A stretch of 64,000 nt of DNA from SIG299 sp964544055 (GCA_964544055.1 CAZJAA010000007.1:1-64000); one strand, 5' to 3'. Counted from the stretch's first letter, positions 7,257-16,827 are shown. Notes: generated by a model from the letters alone, not told the origin. Program-made: numbers and translations.

Positions 7257-8246
7257 ATGAAAAATTTAGAAATCAAACAAACTATTTTGAACAAAATCAA
7301 AGAATATGACCGCATTCTTTTGTTCCGACATTTTCGTCCGGACGGTGATGCTGTCGGCTCCAGCAAGGGACTCCAAGCTATCATCAGGGCAACCTGGCCG
7401 GAAAAAGAGGTGCTTCATGTCAATGAAGATTATGCTTCTTATCTGGAATTTATGGGGGCAGAAAACGACCCGGTTCCGGAGGAAAAATTTTCGGATGCTC
7501 TTGGTATCATTCTGGACACCGGAGACATTGAGCGTGCTTCCAGCAAAAAGCATTCGCTTTGCCAGGAGCTCATTAAAATTGACCACCATATCGAGCGTGA
7601 CCCATATGGTGACTACTCGTGGGTAGAAGAAGAACGTGCGGCTACCTGCGAAATGATTACCGATTTTTATGATACCTTTCGGGATGAGCTTGTAATGACC
7701 AAGGAAGCTGCTACCTATTTGTACACCGGTATTGTTACCGATTCCGGACGCTTCCGTTTTCGTGAGGTTTCCGGTGAAACACTGCGTCTGGCAGGCATTC
7801 TCCTGAATTTTGGCATTGACACCGAAACATTATACGCTAACCTGTATCTGGACGATTTTTCTCAGTTAAAGTTCAAGGCACATGTTTACGAAGCCATGAA
7901 CATGACAAAAAACGGTGTTGCCTATCTTTATATCGATAAGGCAATGCAGGAGGAATACCATCTTTCTTTGGAGGACGCTTCTGCTTCTGTGTCTTACATG
8001 GATTCCATTAAAGGTTGTCTGTGCTGGATTGCCTTTATTGAAACCTGTGACGGCCAGGGCACCATCCGTGTCCGCCTGCGTTCCCGTTTTGCTCCGATTA
8101 ACCACATTGCAGAGCAGTTCCGAGGCGGCGGTCATTCCTGTGCAAGCGGAGCCACTGTTTACAACGAGGATGAGCTGATGCAGCTGGTTAATGCAGCAGA
8201 TGCCTATGTCAAAGAATACAAAGATACACATGAGGGCTGGTTATAG
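7257..8246 (+). CDS. DHH/DHHA1 phosphoesterase, NrnA-like (second of two)
   Basis: 329 residues, ATG with GAGGAA seven bases upstream. All metal-site motifs are conserved: FRHFRPDGDAVGSS (22-35), LDTGD (~85), IDHHIE (~107) and TDSGRFRFREVSGET (~160). The DHHA1 motif RGGGHSCASGA is at ~293. Compared with the preceding gene, Asp-Cys-Gly-Gly has become Asp-Thr-Gly-Asp and flanking residues differ, so this is an old duplication or separate acquisition rather than a recent copy. Likely hydrolyses short RNA or mononucleotide-like substrates; division of labour with the first copy is unknown. surE follows after 16 bases. Confidence 0.88.
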   Translation: MKNLEIKQTILNKIKEYDRILLFRHFRPDGDAVGSSKGLQAIIRATWPEKEVLHVNEDYASYLEFMGAENDPVPEEKFSDALGIILDTGDIERASSKKHSLCQELIKIDHHIERDPYGDYSWVEEERAATCEMITDFYDTFRDELVMTKEAATYLYTGIVTDSGRFRFREVSGETLRLAGILLNFGIDTETLYANLYLDDFSQLKFKAHVYEAMNMTKNGVAYLYIDKAMQEEYHLSLEDASASVSYMDSIKGCLCWIAFIETCDGQGTIRVRLRSRFAPINHIAEQFRGGGHSCASGATVYNEDELMQLVNAADAYVKEYKDTHEGWL

Positions 8247-8262
8247 CGAAAGGACTTGATTT

Positions 8263-8988
8263 ATGAATATTTTACTGACAAACGATGACAGCATTTCCTC
8301 CTCCGTGCTGCTGCCTTTAGCAAAGTGGTTAAAGCGGTTCGGCAGCGTTACTGTTATTGTTCCAAAATACGAGCAGAGCGGCAAAAGCCACTGCATTGAA
8401 ATCCACAAGGCATTTGAGATAAAGGAGGTTCCTTTTGAGGATGCCGACATCCATGCCTACACGGTAGATTCCTCTCCGGCCGATTGCGTCCGCTATGCCA
8501 TAGAGGGTCTGAAGCTTTCCTTTGATTTTGTCGTTTCCGGTATCAACTGTGGTCTAAATCTTGGAATTGATATGCTCTATTCCGGCACCGTGGGTGCCGT
8601 ATTTGAGGCCGCTTGCTTTGACATTCCTGCGGTAGCACTTTCCACAGAACCGGGTGGCTTTGAGGATGCGTTGGCTGCCTTAGAGCCTGTTAGGAACTTT
8701 TTTGTGAAGCATGACTTAATGAAGAAAAACAGCATTTATAACATAAATATCCCGAAAAAACCAAAGGGCATCCGCATTACCCGCATGGGCAGCCGCTATT
8801 TTGCCGACGATTTTCTTCCGCAGGGAAACGATATGTTTCTTCCGTCCGGCAAAAGTGTCTGGAAAGATTCCGGAGACTACCGCATTGACACGAATGCTGC
8901 CTTGACCGGATATATTTCCGTTCTGCCACTTACTTTAAACCGTACCTGTATGGAGGCATTTGAAGAATTAAGCGGTATAGAGGAATAA
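8263..8988 (+). CDS. surE: 5'/3'-nucleotidase SurE
   Basis: 241 residues, near the usual ~250. SurE is a cytoplasmic metal-dependent phosphatase that dephosphorylates nucleoside 5'- and 3'-monophosphates. The N-terminal metal-binding motif is MNILLTNDDS (Asp8-Asp9). The family signature VSGINCGLNLGIDMLYSGTV spans ~89-110 and includes the active-site Asn and Ser. Last gene of the dgt-DHH-DHH-surE run; a strong hairpin follows. The order suggests a nucleotide salvage or clean-up group: oligonucleotide to mononucleotide to nucleoside. Confidence 0.92.
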   Translation: MNILLTNDDSISSSVLLPLAKWLKRFGSVTVIVPKYEQSGKSHCIEIHKAFEIKEVPFEDADIHAYTVDSSPADCVRYAIEGLKLSFDFVVSGINCGLNLGIDMLYSGTVGAVFEAACFDIPAVALSTEPGGFEDALAALEPVRNFFVKHDLMKKNSIYNINIPKKPKGIRITRMGSRYFADDFLPQGNDMFLPSGKSVWKDSGDYRIDTNAALTGYISVLPLTLNRTCMEAFEELSGIEE

Positions 8989-9021
8989 ATTTTTTACAGA
9001 ACTATTCCGTTTACATCACCC

Positions 9022-9077
9022 AAAAAAGCAGGTCCCAGTGTTACAAAATACTTGTACATTGAAGACCTGCTGTTTTA
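9022..9077. terminator. Bidirectional terminator between surE and the GH8 gene
   Basis: AGCAGGTC (9027-9034) pairs with GACCTGCT (9064-9071), with A6 on the left and GTTTTATT on the right, so it can serve the convergent surE and GH8 genes. Confidence 0.8.
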
Positions 9078-9094
9078 TTCTCAATAATTCCTTT

Positions 9095-10231
9095 TTACCA
9101 CATCCTGTAATTTCCGCTTAATGCCAAAAAAGCAAAGAAGTACAGGCAATTGTCATAATATCTTCTGACGCCGGTTCGAAGCGGCATACGATACAGGTGT
9201 TTCACCCATTCCCTGCTGCAGTCCGTTTCTGCTGCCAGAACGCTTTGTGCAATCGTCGCCGGAAGTCCTACCGGATGCAGTGCCATTTCCTGAACTGCAA
9301 TCGTACCATCCACTTCATAAATGTAGTAGGTTCCTGTTTCCATGGAATTCTGTAAAAATTTCTGAATGCAGGCAGCGGCTTTGCACTGACCAACATCCTT
9401 GCCGAACCATTCATAGTCCAGGCCGATATTCGCAACCGTGCGGTAGGAATCACTGAAAAACCAGTCGTGGCGGTCGGTCGTCCAGGAAAGCGGACGGCTC
9501 ATCGGACTGCCGTCAAACTCGGCATATTCTGCAGAAAAACCGGTTCCCGGATAACATGCCCTGGAAAGATATTCCCGGCTTGCCTTTGCTGCTTCTTTCC
9601 AGAATGGACGGTCTTCTTCGTCTGCCCAGAGTGCAAACAGTTCATAAAAATGAGGCAGGTGATAGGACGGATCCGTAAAATCCACCCCTGGCACAAATAA
9701 AATCTGATGATTCTGCAAATTCCACATCGGTGTGCCGCATCTTCCGTTCTGACCTTTGTGCAGACAGGCACTCAGAATTTCCTTTGCCTGCTTTTCATAG
9801 TTGAAAATGCCTTTGCCATTGCCCCAGCGGTGAGCTGCAAAAAACAGTGCCATGGCAAAAAATTCTTCGCCGTCCGGTGCCGGACCGTCTGCATTTTTTG
9901 TACCGTCCGTTGCACAGGACCAGGCAAAATAGCCTTCGTTGTAGCCGGTTTCCATCCACATATAGGTTTTTGCCCATTTCCAGAGACGGTCAAATTCCTC
10001 TTTCATATTCAGCTGCACGCAAATCATCATACCATAGGACATTCCTTCGGTGCGAGCATCATTGTTTCCGGTATCCATAATGTATGCCATGTCATCTCCT
10101 ACTGGAAAATAAACACGTTCCTCTTCTGTACCGTAAAACCAGGTCTGTCGTATTTCTTCCAGACGCTTTGCAATCTCCTCCTCCGGAATACCAATTTCAG
10201 CAAATACATTACGATATGTCTTTTTCTGCAT
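9095..10231 (-). CDS. GH8 reducing-end xylose-releasing exo-oligoxylanase (Rex type)
   Basis: 378 residues, ATG preceded by AAGGAGG. No signal peptide, so cytoplasmic. Rex enzymes remove one xylose from the reducing end of xylo-oligosaccharides of three or more units. The proton donor Glu62 is in NDARTEGMSYGMM. The likely base lies in the DRHDWFFSDSYR segment (253-264). YFPVGDDMAYIMDTGNND and the length match the intracellular Rex branch rather than secreted GH8 cellulases or licheninases. Last gene of the xylan run, 21 bases after GH67. Removing reducing-end xylose complements the non-reducing-end attack of GH3. Confidence 0.9.
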   Translation of the reverse strand: MQKKTYRNVFAEIGIPEEEIAKRLEEIRQTWFYGTEEERVYFPVGDDMAYIMDTGNNDARTEGMSYGMMICVQLNMKEEFDRLWKWAKTYMWMETGYNEGYFAWSCATDGTKNADGPAPDGEEFFAMALFFAAHRWGNGKGIFNYEKQAKEILSACLHKGQNGRCGTPMWNLQNHQILFVPGVDFTDPSYHLPHFYELFALWADEEDRPFWKEAAKASREYLSRACYPGTGFSAEYAEFDGSPMSRPLSWTTDRHDWFFSDSYRTVANIGLDYEWFGKDVGQCKAAACIQKFLQNSMETGTYYIYEVDGTIAVQEMALHPVGLPATIAQSVLAAETDCSREWVKHLYRMPLRTGVRRYYDNCLYFFAFLALSGNYRMW

Positions 10232-10252
10232 CGGTTTTTCCTCCTTATCCTT

Positions 10253-12349
10253 TTAATAGATTTTTCTTCCTTTTTCATCCGGAATTCCACTTTTCCGGTA
10301 AAAATACGAATTTACCTGATCACGCCAGTCCTTTGCATTGTCAAGCTGGCGAGTAAAACGTTCCCTGACATTTTCAAACACAGGCTCCGGCACTCTGCCT
10401 TTTATACTTTCCCATTCAGAAATCATGCATTCCACTTCCTCCACACCCTGAAAGTGCGTGTCATAAATGTGCTGAATCAGCGTCTTTCCTGTGGAAAGCT
10501 GATGAGTATACGGCACATGGTGGAAAAACAAGAGCAGTTCCTCCGGACAGGTTGCAATATCGTTATACATGGATGCATTCGGTTCATAATACTGGCGTAC
10601 ATAGCCGGTACCGGAGTCAGTGCGGTCTACCCCGATTCCAAGGTGGTCTGCCCGATGATAGGTGCCCCAGCGGGAATATTCGTAACCGTCCACACTACAG
10701 CCATAGTGCACATGCGGCGTTACCATCCAGCCAATGCCAAGCGGACTGGTATAATGTTCGTAAACCTCTCTGGACGGAAGAAGAATGGACAAAATTTTAT
10801 CAATTACCTCTTCTTCACAGGAAAGCGTTAGACAAATCCACTCTCTGGCAATTTCTTCTGCCGAAAGAGAGTTGTCAAAGGCAAGCCGTCCAAAGCCATA
10901 CAGGTTCGCTGCTGCCAGTACATTGCCGGTCCAGTTTGCATCATTTCCAGTATTTGTCACAGCTGCAATTCCGGTATTTAAGTTTCGTTTTGCACCTGTA
11001 CCGCCGCTGATGATATCGGCCACGGTGTCATTTTCTTTGCTGCAATATGTCTTAAACCTGAGAATTTCCTTAAACATCGGTATCAGATAGCACACATCTA
11101 TCTGATGTCCGGTATATTCCTGGGCAATCTGTACCTCCATCATCTGATTCGTATTCTTTAATCCACCAAGCAGTGGAGAAACCGGTTCACGAATCTGAAA
11201 ATCCATCGGCCCATTTTTTATCTGCAAAATGACATTGTCGTGATAGTCACCGTCCATCTGAATAAAGTTATCGTATTGTGCCCTTGCCCGGTCGGTTTTG
11301 TAATCTCGCCAGTCCTGCGTGCAGTTATATACAAAGCATCGCCAGATAATGCGCGCTCCATAAGGCTTTACAATATCTGCCAGCATATTGGCACCATCCG
11401 CCTGGGTTCTGCCATAGGTAAACGGCCCCGGCCTACCTTCAGAATCTGCCTTGACCAGAAAACCGCCAAGCTTTGGCACATGTGTAAATATCTCTGCCAT
11501 TTTCTGCTTCCACCAGGCAATTACTTCCGTATCCAGCGGATCTGCACTCTGCGGACCTCCAAGCTCTATCGGCGAAGCAAAATTCAGACTTAAATAAAGC
11601 CGGATTCCGTATCCGTAAAACAGTTCGGAAAGTTCTGCCACCCGGTCAAAATACCGTTCGGTAATCAGCCAGGTTGCCGCTTCCTTTACGTTTACGTTGT
11701 TAATTACTACTCCATTGATACCGATGCTTGCCAGAAAACGGGCGTAATCCTTGATACGTTCTTTTCCGCCTCCTGTTTTCTCCGTTGAGACTTCTTCTGT
11801 CAAAATCCTGTTTCCGTCAAAAAAGAAAGAGCGTCCCGAATAGCCGCGTTCAATGCTGCCATCCAGGTTGTCCCAGTGATTTATCATACGAAGCGGCTGC
11901 GATGGGGACTGCCGCAGGCAGATACCGTCAAAAGACTGCTTTCTGGCAATCTGGCGCAGAATATGAAAAATTCCGTACAGTACACCGGTTTCTTCTCCGG
12001 CAGAAAGAACGAGCTGCCCTTTCCTTTCGGTCAGCGAATAGGTTCCGGCAAGCTCTCCGGCTGCCGGTGCTGTTTTTTTTATGAAAAGCGTTGGCTGCAC
12101 CGACTGTTTTTCAGTGAAAAATTCCGTCGGCTGTCCAGTGAAAGCCTTGCCCTGTTGTCCGGTCAGTACAACCGGTTTCTGGTCAAGCATCCCCTGCACA
12201 CCATTCGTCAGCTCACACAATGCGTTTTGAATGACAGGATGCTCTGCCACAAAGCCAGTCAGGCTTACGCTTTTTACATAGGCTTCGCTGCCCTTGCTAT
12301 TTACTTTTTTATAGTCCAGCCAAAGCTGTGTCCAAGGTTTTGCGTTCAT
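10253..12349 (-). CDS. GH67 alpha-glucuronidase
   Basis: 698 residues, typical for GH67, with no signal peptide. These enzymes cut the alpha-1,2 link of (4-O-methyl)glucuronic acid from the terminal xylose of imported aldouronic acids. Family blocks are clear: MINHWDNLDGSIERGYSG (~153-170), NGVVINNVNVKEA (~215) and GFLVKADSEGRPGPF (~293), the last containing the proposed acid Glu. IQMDGDYHDN followed by IREPVSP around 375-400 carries the Asp/Glu pair acting as base. The start at 12349 has only a distant purine-rich site (GGGAG, 16 bases away), suggesting modest initiation or coupling to upstream translation. It follows GH3 with a large hairpin between. Confidence 0.93.
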   Translation of the reverse strand: MNAKPWTQLWLDYKKVNSKGSEAYVKSVSLTGFVAEHPVIQNALCELTNGVQGMLDQKPVVLTGQQGKAFTGQPTEFFTEKQSVQPTLFIKKTAPAAGELAGTYSLTERKGQLVLSAGEETGVLYGIFHILRQIARKQSFDGICLRQSPSQPLRMINHWDNLDGSIERGYSGRSFFFDGNRILTEEVSTEKTGGGKERIKDYARFLASIGINGVVINNVNVKEAATWLITERYFDRVAELSELFYGYGIRLYLSLNFASPIELGGPQSADPLDTEVIAWWKQKMAEIFTHVPKLGGFLVKADSEGRPGPFTYGRTQADGANMLADIVKPYGARIIWRCFVYNCTQDWRDYKTDRARAQYDNFIQMDGDYHDNVILQIKNGPMDFQIREPVSPLLGGLKNTNQMMEVQIAQEYTGHQIDVCYLIPMFKEILRFKTYCSKENDTVADIISGGTGAKRNLNTGIAAVTNTGNDANWTGNVLAAANLYGFGRLAFDNSLSAEEIAREWICLTLSCEEEVIDKILSILLPSREVYEHYTSPLGIGWMVTPHVHYGCSVDGYEYSRWGTYHRADHLGIGVDRTDSGTGYVRQYYEPNASMYNDIATCPEELLLFFHHVPYTHQLSTGKTLIQHIYDTHFQGVEEVECMISEWESIKGRVPEPVFENVRERFTRQLDNAKDWRDQVNSYFYRKSGIPDEKGRKIY

Positions 12350-12396
12350 ATCTGTTTCTGCCGCTCCCTGTTATTTCTGCTATATTTTGTCGTCCA

Positions 12397-12440
12397 GCCT
12401 TGCAGAAGCAACAAAAGCTCTTCCTGTGCTTCTGCAAGGC
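12397..12440. repeat. 14-bp perfect hairpin between the GH3 and GH67 genes
   Basis: GCCTTGCAGAAGCA (12397-12410) and TGCTTCTGCAAGGC (12427-12440) are perfectly complementary with a 16-base loop. No T run follows on either strand, so a simple terminator is unlikely. In an operon this position suits an mRNA processing or 3'-end protection element giving unequal GH3 and GH67 message levels. Confidence 0.7.
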
Positions 12441-12478
12441 CGACATTTGCTTATTGCCGTTTTTTAAAAATACTCATT

Positions 12479-14626
12479 TTAACAGCTTCCGCTGATTTTA
12501 ATTTCAAAGGTTGCCGGCTTATTTCCGGTAAGTACACAGCTTCTTGCATCCGGTGCATGACCGCCCACAAAAAGAGTGGCAGTTCCGGCATTTAATTTCA
12601 GTACGCCCTCTTCGTCATACAGTGCAAAAGCTTCCTGCGAAAGCTTTATGGTAACGGTTTTGCTTTCGCCCGCCTTTAAAAACACTTTACGGAGTCCCTT
12701 TAACTGTGCATTTGGCGTATTTTCACGGTTTACCTTAATATAGGTCTGTACAGCTTCTGCGCCGTCTGTTTTTCCAGTATTGGTAATCGTTGCTGTTACC
12801 GTAATGCCGTCCGCATCCAGTACTGTTTTATCCACAGTCACATTGCTGTAAGCAAAGGTAGTATAAGAAAGGCCGAAACCAAACGGATACAGTGCTTCGT
12901 TCTGCATATATCGGTAGGTTCTGTCTTTCATGCTGTAGTCCGTAAATGCCGGAAGCTCCTCGGTGGAGCGATAAAACGTAACCGGAAGCTTTCCTTCCGG
13001 ATTTTTTTCACCAAATAAAATCTCAGCAATGGCTCTGCCGCCCTGTGCACCCGGATACCAGCCCTGCAAAATGGCAGGAATATGCTCGTCTGCCCAGTTT
13101 ACTGCAAGTGCGGAGCCGGATAACAGCACAAGCACCACTGGCTTGCCGCAGGCATAAATTTCCTCTAATATCTGCTGCTGTAAGCCCGGCAGATTTAAGT
13201 TTAGCTTGTCACCACTGGCAAATTCGTTGCCCTCATCGCCTTCTTCTCCTTCCAGTCCGGAGTCCAGACCCATACATGCAATAACAACATCACTTTCCGC
13301 ACAGACACCACGCACCTCAGACAGACGGTCATTGACCTCGCCAAGTCCCTGCACTTTATCGTGGCAGAGATGGCAGCCTTCGGAAGTCATCACACGAACC
13401 TCTTCACCAAGGTAGTCCTGAATGCCTTCCAAAACCGTAATGTAACGGGAGGCGGTTCCTTCGTAATTGCCGACCAGTGCCCGGCGGTTATTAGCATTTG
13501 GTCCGATGACACCCACGGTTTTCAGCTTTGACTTGTCTAACGGAAGCAGGCTTCCTTCGTTTTTTAACAAAACGACACATTTTTCTGCTGCTTTGCGGTT
13601 TAACTCCCGCATCGGTTTACTGTCAACCACAGAGTACGGAATGCTGTTAAACGGATTGTCTTCGAGCTTATCAAAAACACCAAGCTTCATTCTGGTGGTA
13701 AACAGGTTAATCAGTGCTTCGTCTAAACGTGCCTCGGAAACTCTTCCTTCTTCCACTGCCTGCTTTAAGTAATGGAACAGATTGCCGCAGTTTAAGTCGC
13801 AGCCATTGTTCATTGCCATGGATACTGATTCCACCGGAGTTTTTGTTACCATATGTCCTTCATGGAAATCCTTGATTGCCCAGCAGTCACTGACTACATG
13901 ACCCTCAAATCCCCATTCTTTTCTTAAAATATCCTGTAATAATTCCTTACTGCCGCAGCATGGAGCACCGTTGGTACGATTATAGGCACCCATGACAGCC
14001 TCCACCTTGCCTTCCTGTACGCACGCCTTAAATGCCGGGAGGTAGGTTTCCCGCATATCCTGCTTGGATACTACCGCATCAAAGCTGTGACGAATATCCT
14101 CCGGACCGCTGTGTACAGCAAAATGCTTGGCACAGGCTGCTGCCTTTAAATAATTTTCATCATGTCCCTGTAAGCCTTGTATAAAACGAACTCCAAGACG
14201 TGAGGTAAGATATGGGTCTTCTCCAAACGTTTCATGTCCGCGTCCCCAGCGTGGATCACGGAAAATATTGACATTCGGCGACCAGAACGTTAATCCCTTG
14301 TAAATATCGTTGTCATCCGATGCCTGTTCCATATTAAATTTGGCACGGCCTTCCGTTGAAATGGCATCTGCTACTTCTTCGATAAAATCCTCATCAAAAG
14401 TGGCTGCCAGACCGATTGCCTGTGGAAATACCGTGGCTACACCGGCACGGGCAACACCGTGCAGGGCTTCGTTCCACCAGTTATATTTTTTTATGCCAAG
14501 ACGTTCAATTCCCGAAGCCCAGTTCAAAGTCTGGCTGACTTTTTCCTCCAACGTCATCTGCGCTATCAGAGCAGCCGCACGCTCTTTAAACGCCGCATTT
14601 TTTTCCTTGTTATTTACTATGTCCAT
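12479..14626 (-). CDS. GH3 beta-xylosidase
   Basis: 715 residues from the ATG at 14624-14626, preferred because GAGGATAATACAT precedes it; an in-frame ATG five codons earlier lacks a site. No signal peptide. GH3 enzymes of this subgroup release xylose (sometimes arabinose or glucose) from non-reducing ends. The nucleophile is Asp247 in EGHVVSDCWAI. NWWNEALHGVARAG, WSPNVNIFRDPRWGRGHETFGEDP and KHFAVHSGPE are xylosidase-type signatures. The C-terminal half carries the GH3 C domain (GLSYTTF) and a fibronectin III-like end. Its stop is 129 bases before GH67, and it starts 32 bases after the GH10 stop. Confidence 0.92.
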   Translation of the reverse strand: MDIVNNKEKNAAFKERAAALIAQMTLEEKVSQTLNWASGIERLGIKKYNWWNEALHGVARAGVATVFPQAIGLAATFDEDFIEEVADAISTEGRAKFNMEQASDDNDIYKGLTFWSPNVNIFRDPRWGRGHETFGEDPYLTSRLGVRFIQGLQGHDENYLKAAACAKHFAVHSGPEDIRHSFDAVVSKQDMRETYLPAFKACVQEGKVEAVMGAYNRTNGAPCCGSKELLQDILRKEWGFEGHVVSDCWAIKDFHEGHMVTKTPVESVSMAMNNGCDLNCGNLFHYLKQAVEEGRVSEARLDEALINLFTTRMKLGVFDKLEDNPFNSIPYSVVDSKPMRELNRKAAEKCVVLLKNEGSLLPLDKSKLKTVGVIGPNANNRRALVGNYEGTASRYITVLEGIQDYLGEEVRVMTSEGCHLCHDKVQGLGEVNDRLSEVRGVCAESDVVIACMGLDSGLEGEEGDEGNEFASGDKLNLNLPGLQQQILEEIYACGKPVVLVLLSGSALAVNWADEHIPAILQGWYPGAQGGRAIAEILFGEKNPEGKLPVTFYRSTEELPAFTDYSMKDRTYRYMQNEALYPFGFGLSYTTFAYSNVTVDKTVLDADGITVTATITNTGKTDGAEAVQTYIKVNRENTPNAQLKGLRKVFLKAGESKTVTIKLSQEAFALYDEEGVLKLNAGTATLFVGGHAPDARSCVLTGNKPATFEIKISGSC

Positions 14627-14658
14627 ATGTATTATCCTCATCCGGGTATTCTTTCACA

Positions 14659-16788
14659 CTAATGTCGCTGCTTCTTCATAGCCACCAGAGCAACTCCGCC
14701 AGCTACTAAAATTGCTGCGATTGCAACAACTGCCACTACACCATTTACCGTGCTTTCTTCCTCCGGTGCAGTCGAAGTATCGGTCTGTCCCTGATCGTTG
14801 CTTTCTGCATTGCCGGAAGATGTTCCGTCCGGTACTTCTGTATTATTCTTTGTTTCTGCATTGTCCGCTGCTTCCGTTGGAACAGGTGTTTCCGTCGGCT
14901 CCGGTGTGTTGGTTGGTTCTGGTGCTGCCGTTGGTGTTTTGGTCGGTGCCGGTGTCGGAGTGGCACCAATTGCCTTTAAGTATCTTGCTTCATCGGCAAA
15001 TGCCCAGAACGCCGGTTTTGCCTGATATCCACCATCAAACAAAAGCGGATAATGTATCTCTTTTCCATTGGAGCCGCCACCCACACTGTTTGCATCCAGC
15101 AGCCAGGAATTTGTATCAATAACGCCCCAGAACGTCATACCGCTGATATTGATGCCCTCGGCTCTTAATTTCTGAATTGTTTCGTAAAACGAATGGTAAT
15201 ATTCAGCCTGACGGGCATATTCCTGTTCGATGCCTTTTTCTGTATTAATAAACGCAGCACTGACCTTAACATCCCATTCGGTAATCTGCACCTGGTCTAC
15301 TACCTCTGCATAGGCACGGGCAGCACGTTCAAAGGAGGCTGCCGTCGGACTTGTGATTGCTTTCATATGTCCCTGCATACCCATACCGTCAATACGGGTA
15401 CCCTCTGCTGCTTTTACGTCCTTTAAGAGCTGCACAATAGCCGGAACCTTCTTTTCTACCCATTCGTTATAATCGTTATAAAATAAATCTACGCTTTCCG
15501 GCATATACTTGTTGGCAAAACGGAACGCCTGAATGATGAACTCGTTGCTCTGGTATACCTTCCACCACATGGAATTTTCTGCGTCGCTGCGGTAAGTGCC
15601 AGTGCCGTCGCTGACTGCCTCGTTGACCACATCCCATGCGTAGAACATATCTTTATATTTGCTGTTTTCACCGGTAAAATGCTCGGCTACCGTTGCAATG
15701 TACCATTCCAGACGCTTTGTCATGGTTTCTGCAGAAACAAGTTCATTGGAGGTTTTGTAATCTTCATAGAAGAACCAGTTCGGTGTCTGGGAATGCCATA
15801 CCAGCACATGACCACGCACCTTAATCTGGCTATTTGGATTTTGTTCATTGTACTTATAAATGTAATCTAAAATCTGCTCAGCTCTGGAAAAATCCAATGC
15901 CGGAACAAGCAGTTCTTCTCCGTTAAATACTACTGTTTCTGTTTTTGGATTGCCACTGTAACCAAACAGAGCATCCGGCTTTAATTCATTTCCAAGAGTA
16001 AGTGCATTAAAATGCTTAGTGACAAGTCCCATGGTTTCCACGTCACCAAGGTCAGAGGCTACAATGGATGTGCCAACAATATATTCCCCATCTGCGGAGA
16101 GCTTTTTGTTGACTGCCTTATTTAAGTTCACAATGCCGGTCTGAATGAGTTCCGGTTCTTTATCCTGCTCTTTTAAAGTAACACCTGTGATATAGTAGGT
16201 TCCCTTGACACCAGGGCCACTGCCGTAGTTGGTTCCCTGCTCCATGAAACGCAGGACAAGCATTTCGAGCTCACCGTTCCAGTTTGGTGTGAATGTACCC
16301 ACAAATTTTGTCCAGACACCCGGTTCCAGTGTCTGGCTGACGGTACCTGCCACACCCTGGGAATAGCTGTCCGAGCCGCCTGCCCGGACGTGTGGAGAAA
16401 GTTCTACACTGCGCTGCTCTGCCGGGGCATCTGCGTAATCCACCGGGTCGAGCATCATATAAAAGCTGTATTCATAAACCTGATTTTTTTCAACCTTATC
16501 GGTAACATCATAGGCAAAACAGTTATAGTTGAAAGTTCTGCCGGTAATTTTACCGTAAGTCGTAATTTTTTCATCTCCGATTGGAGTGTCGGATACTTCG
16601 GCTGTCACTACGGCACTGCCGTTGTGGCCGCCGCCGTTCCAGACGGCAAGATTATCTGCGTCTGCAAAGTTTCCGTTTACAATTAACTCTTCTGCTGCCT
16701 GTGCTTTTACCGACTGCCCACCAGGGGTTCCAAGCAAAAGCGTTGCGGCAAGAGCCGCTGCAATAAACCCTTTTACTTTCTTATACAT
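14659..16788 (-). CDS. Secreted, membrane-anchored GH10 endo-beta-1,4-xylanase
   Basis: 709 residues. Order: signal peptide (1-~32, hydrophobic AAALAATLLLG, cleavage near AQAA-EE), a CBM4/9/22-like beta domain (~34-205, LIVNGNFADADNLAVWNGGG), the GH10 barrel (~215-600), a Thr/Pro/Glu linker (~607-645), then a single membrane helix (VVAVVAIAAILVAGGVALVA) and a MKKQRH tail. The acid Glu is in YAWDVVNEA and the nucleophile Glu in VQITEWDV; RGHVLVWHSQTPNW is also diagnostic. There is no LPXTG motif, so anchoring is by the C-terminal helix. It is the only secreted enzyme of the locus and would make the oligosaccharides the others process. Confidence 0.95.
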   Translation of the reverse strand: MYKKVKGFIAAALAATLLLGTPGGQSVKAQAAEELIVNGNFADADNLAVWNGGGHNGSAVVTAEVSDTPIGDEKITTYGKITGRTFNYNCFAYDVTDKVEKNQVYEYSFYMMLDPVDYADAPAEQRSVELSPHVRAGGSDSYSQGVAGTVSQTLEPGVWTKFVGTFTPNWNGELEMLVLRFMEQGTNYGSGPGVKGTYYITGVTLKEQDKEPELIQTGIVNLNKAVNKKLSADGEYIVGTSIVASDLGDVETMGLVTKHFNALTLGNELKPDALFGYSGNPKTETVVFNGEELLVPALDFSRAEQILDYIYKYNEQNPNSQIKVRGHVLVWHSQTPNWFFYEDYKTSNELVSAETMTKRLEWYIATVAEHFTGENSKYKDMFYAWDVVNEAVSDGTGTYRSDAENSMWWKVYQSNEFIIQAFRFANKYMPESVDLFYNDYNEWVEKKVPAIVQLLKDVKAAEGTRIDGMGMQGHMKAITSPTAASFERAARAYAEVVDQVQITEWDVKVSAAFINTEKGIEQEYARQAEYYHSFYETIQKLRAEGINISGMTFWGVIDTNSWLLDANSVGGGSNGKEIHYPLLFDGGYQAKPAFWAFADEARYLKAIGATPTPAPTKTPTAAPEPTNTPEPTETPVPTEAADNAETKNNTEVPDGTSSGNAESNDQGQTDTSTAPEEESTVNGVVAVVAIAAILVAGGVALVAMKKQRH

Positions 16789-16821
16789 AGTCCTTCGTCC
16801 TTTCTCTCACTTGCAACTGGT

Positions 16822-16827
16822 ATTATA
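16822..16827 (-). promoter_or_regulatory. -10 element candidate for the GH10 gene
   Basis: TATAAT on the minus strand about 35 bases before the GH10 start. It is preceded by an inverted repeat (TTTTTTCGAAAAAA, 16834-16847) where the -35 should be and no good -35 hexamer, which would fit activator-dependent transcription. No clear CcpA cre site was found. Confidence 0.4.

Noticed and set aside
9707..10831. 374-codon plus-strand open frame opposite the GH8 and GH67 genes
   Set aside because: It is antisense to two clear enzyme genes, has Cys/Phe/His-rich composition typical of a reverse-frame shadow, and no ribosome site or domain.
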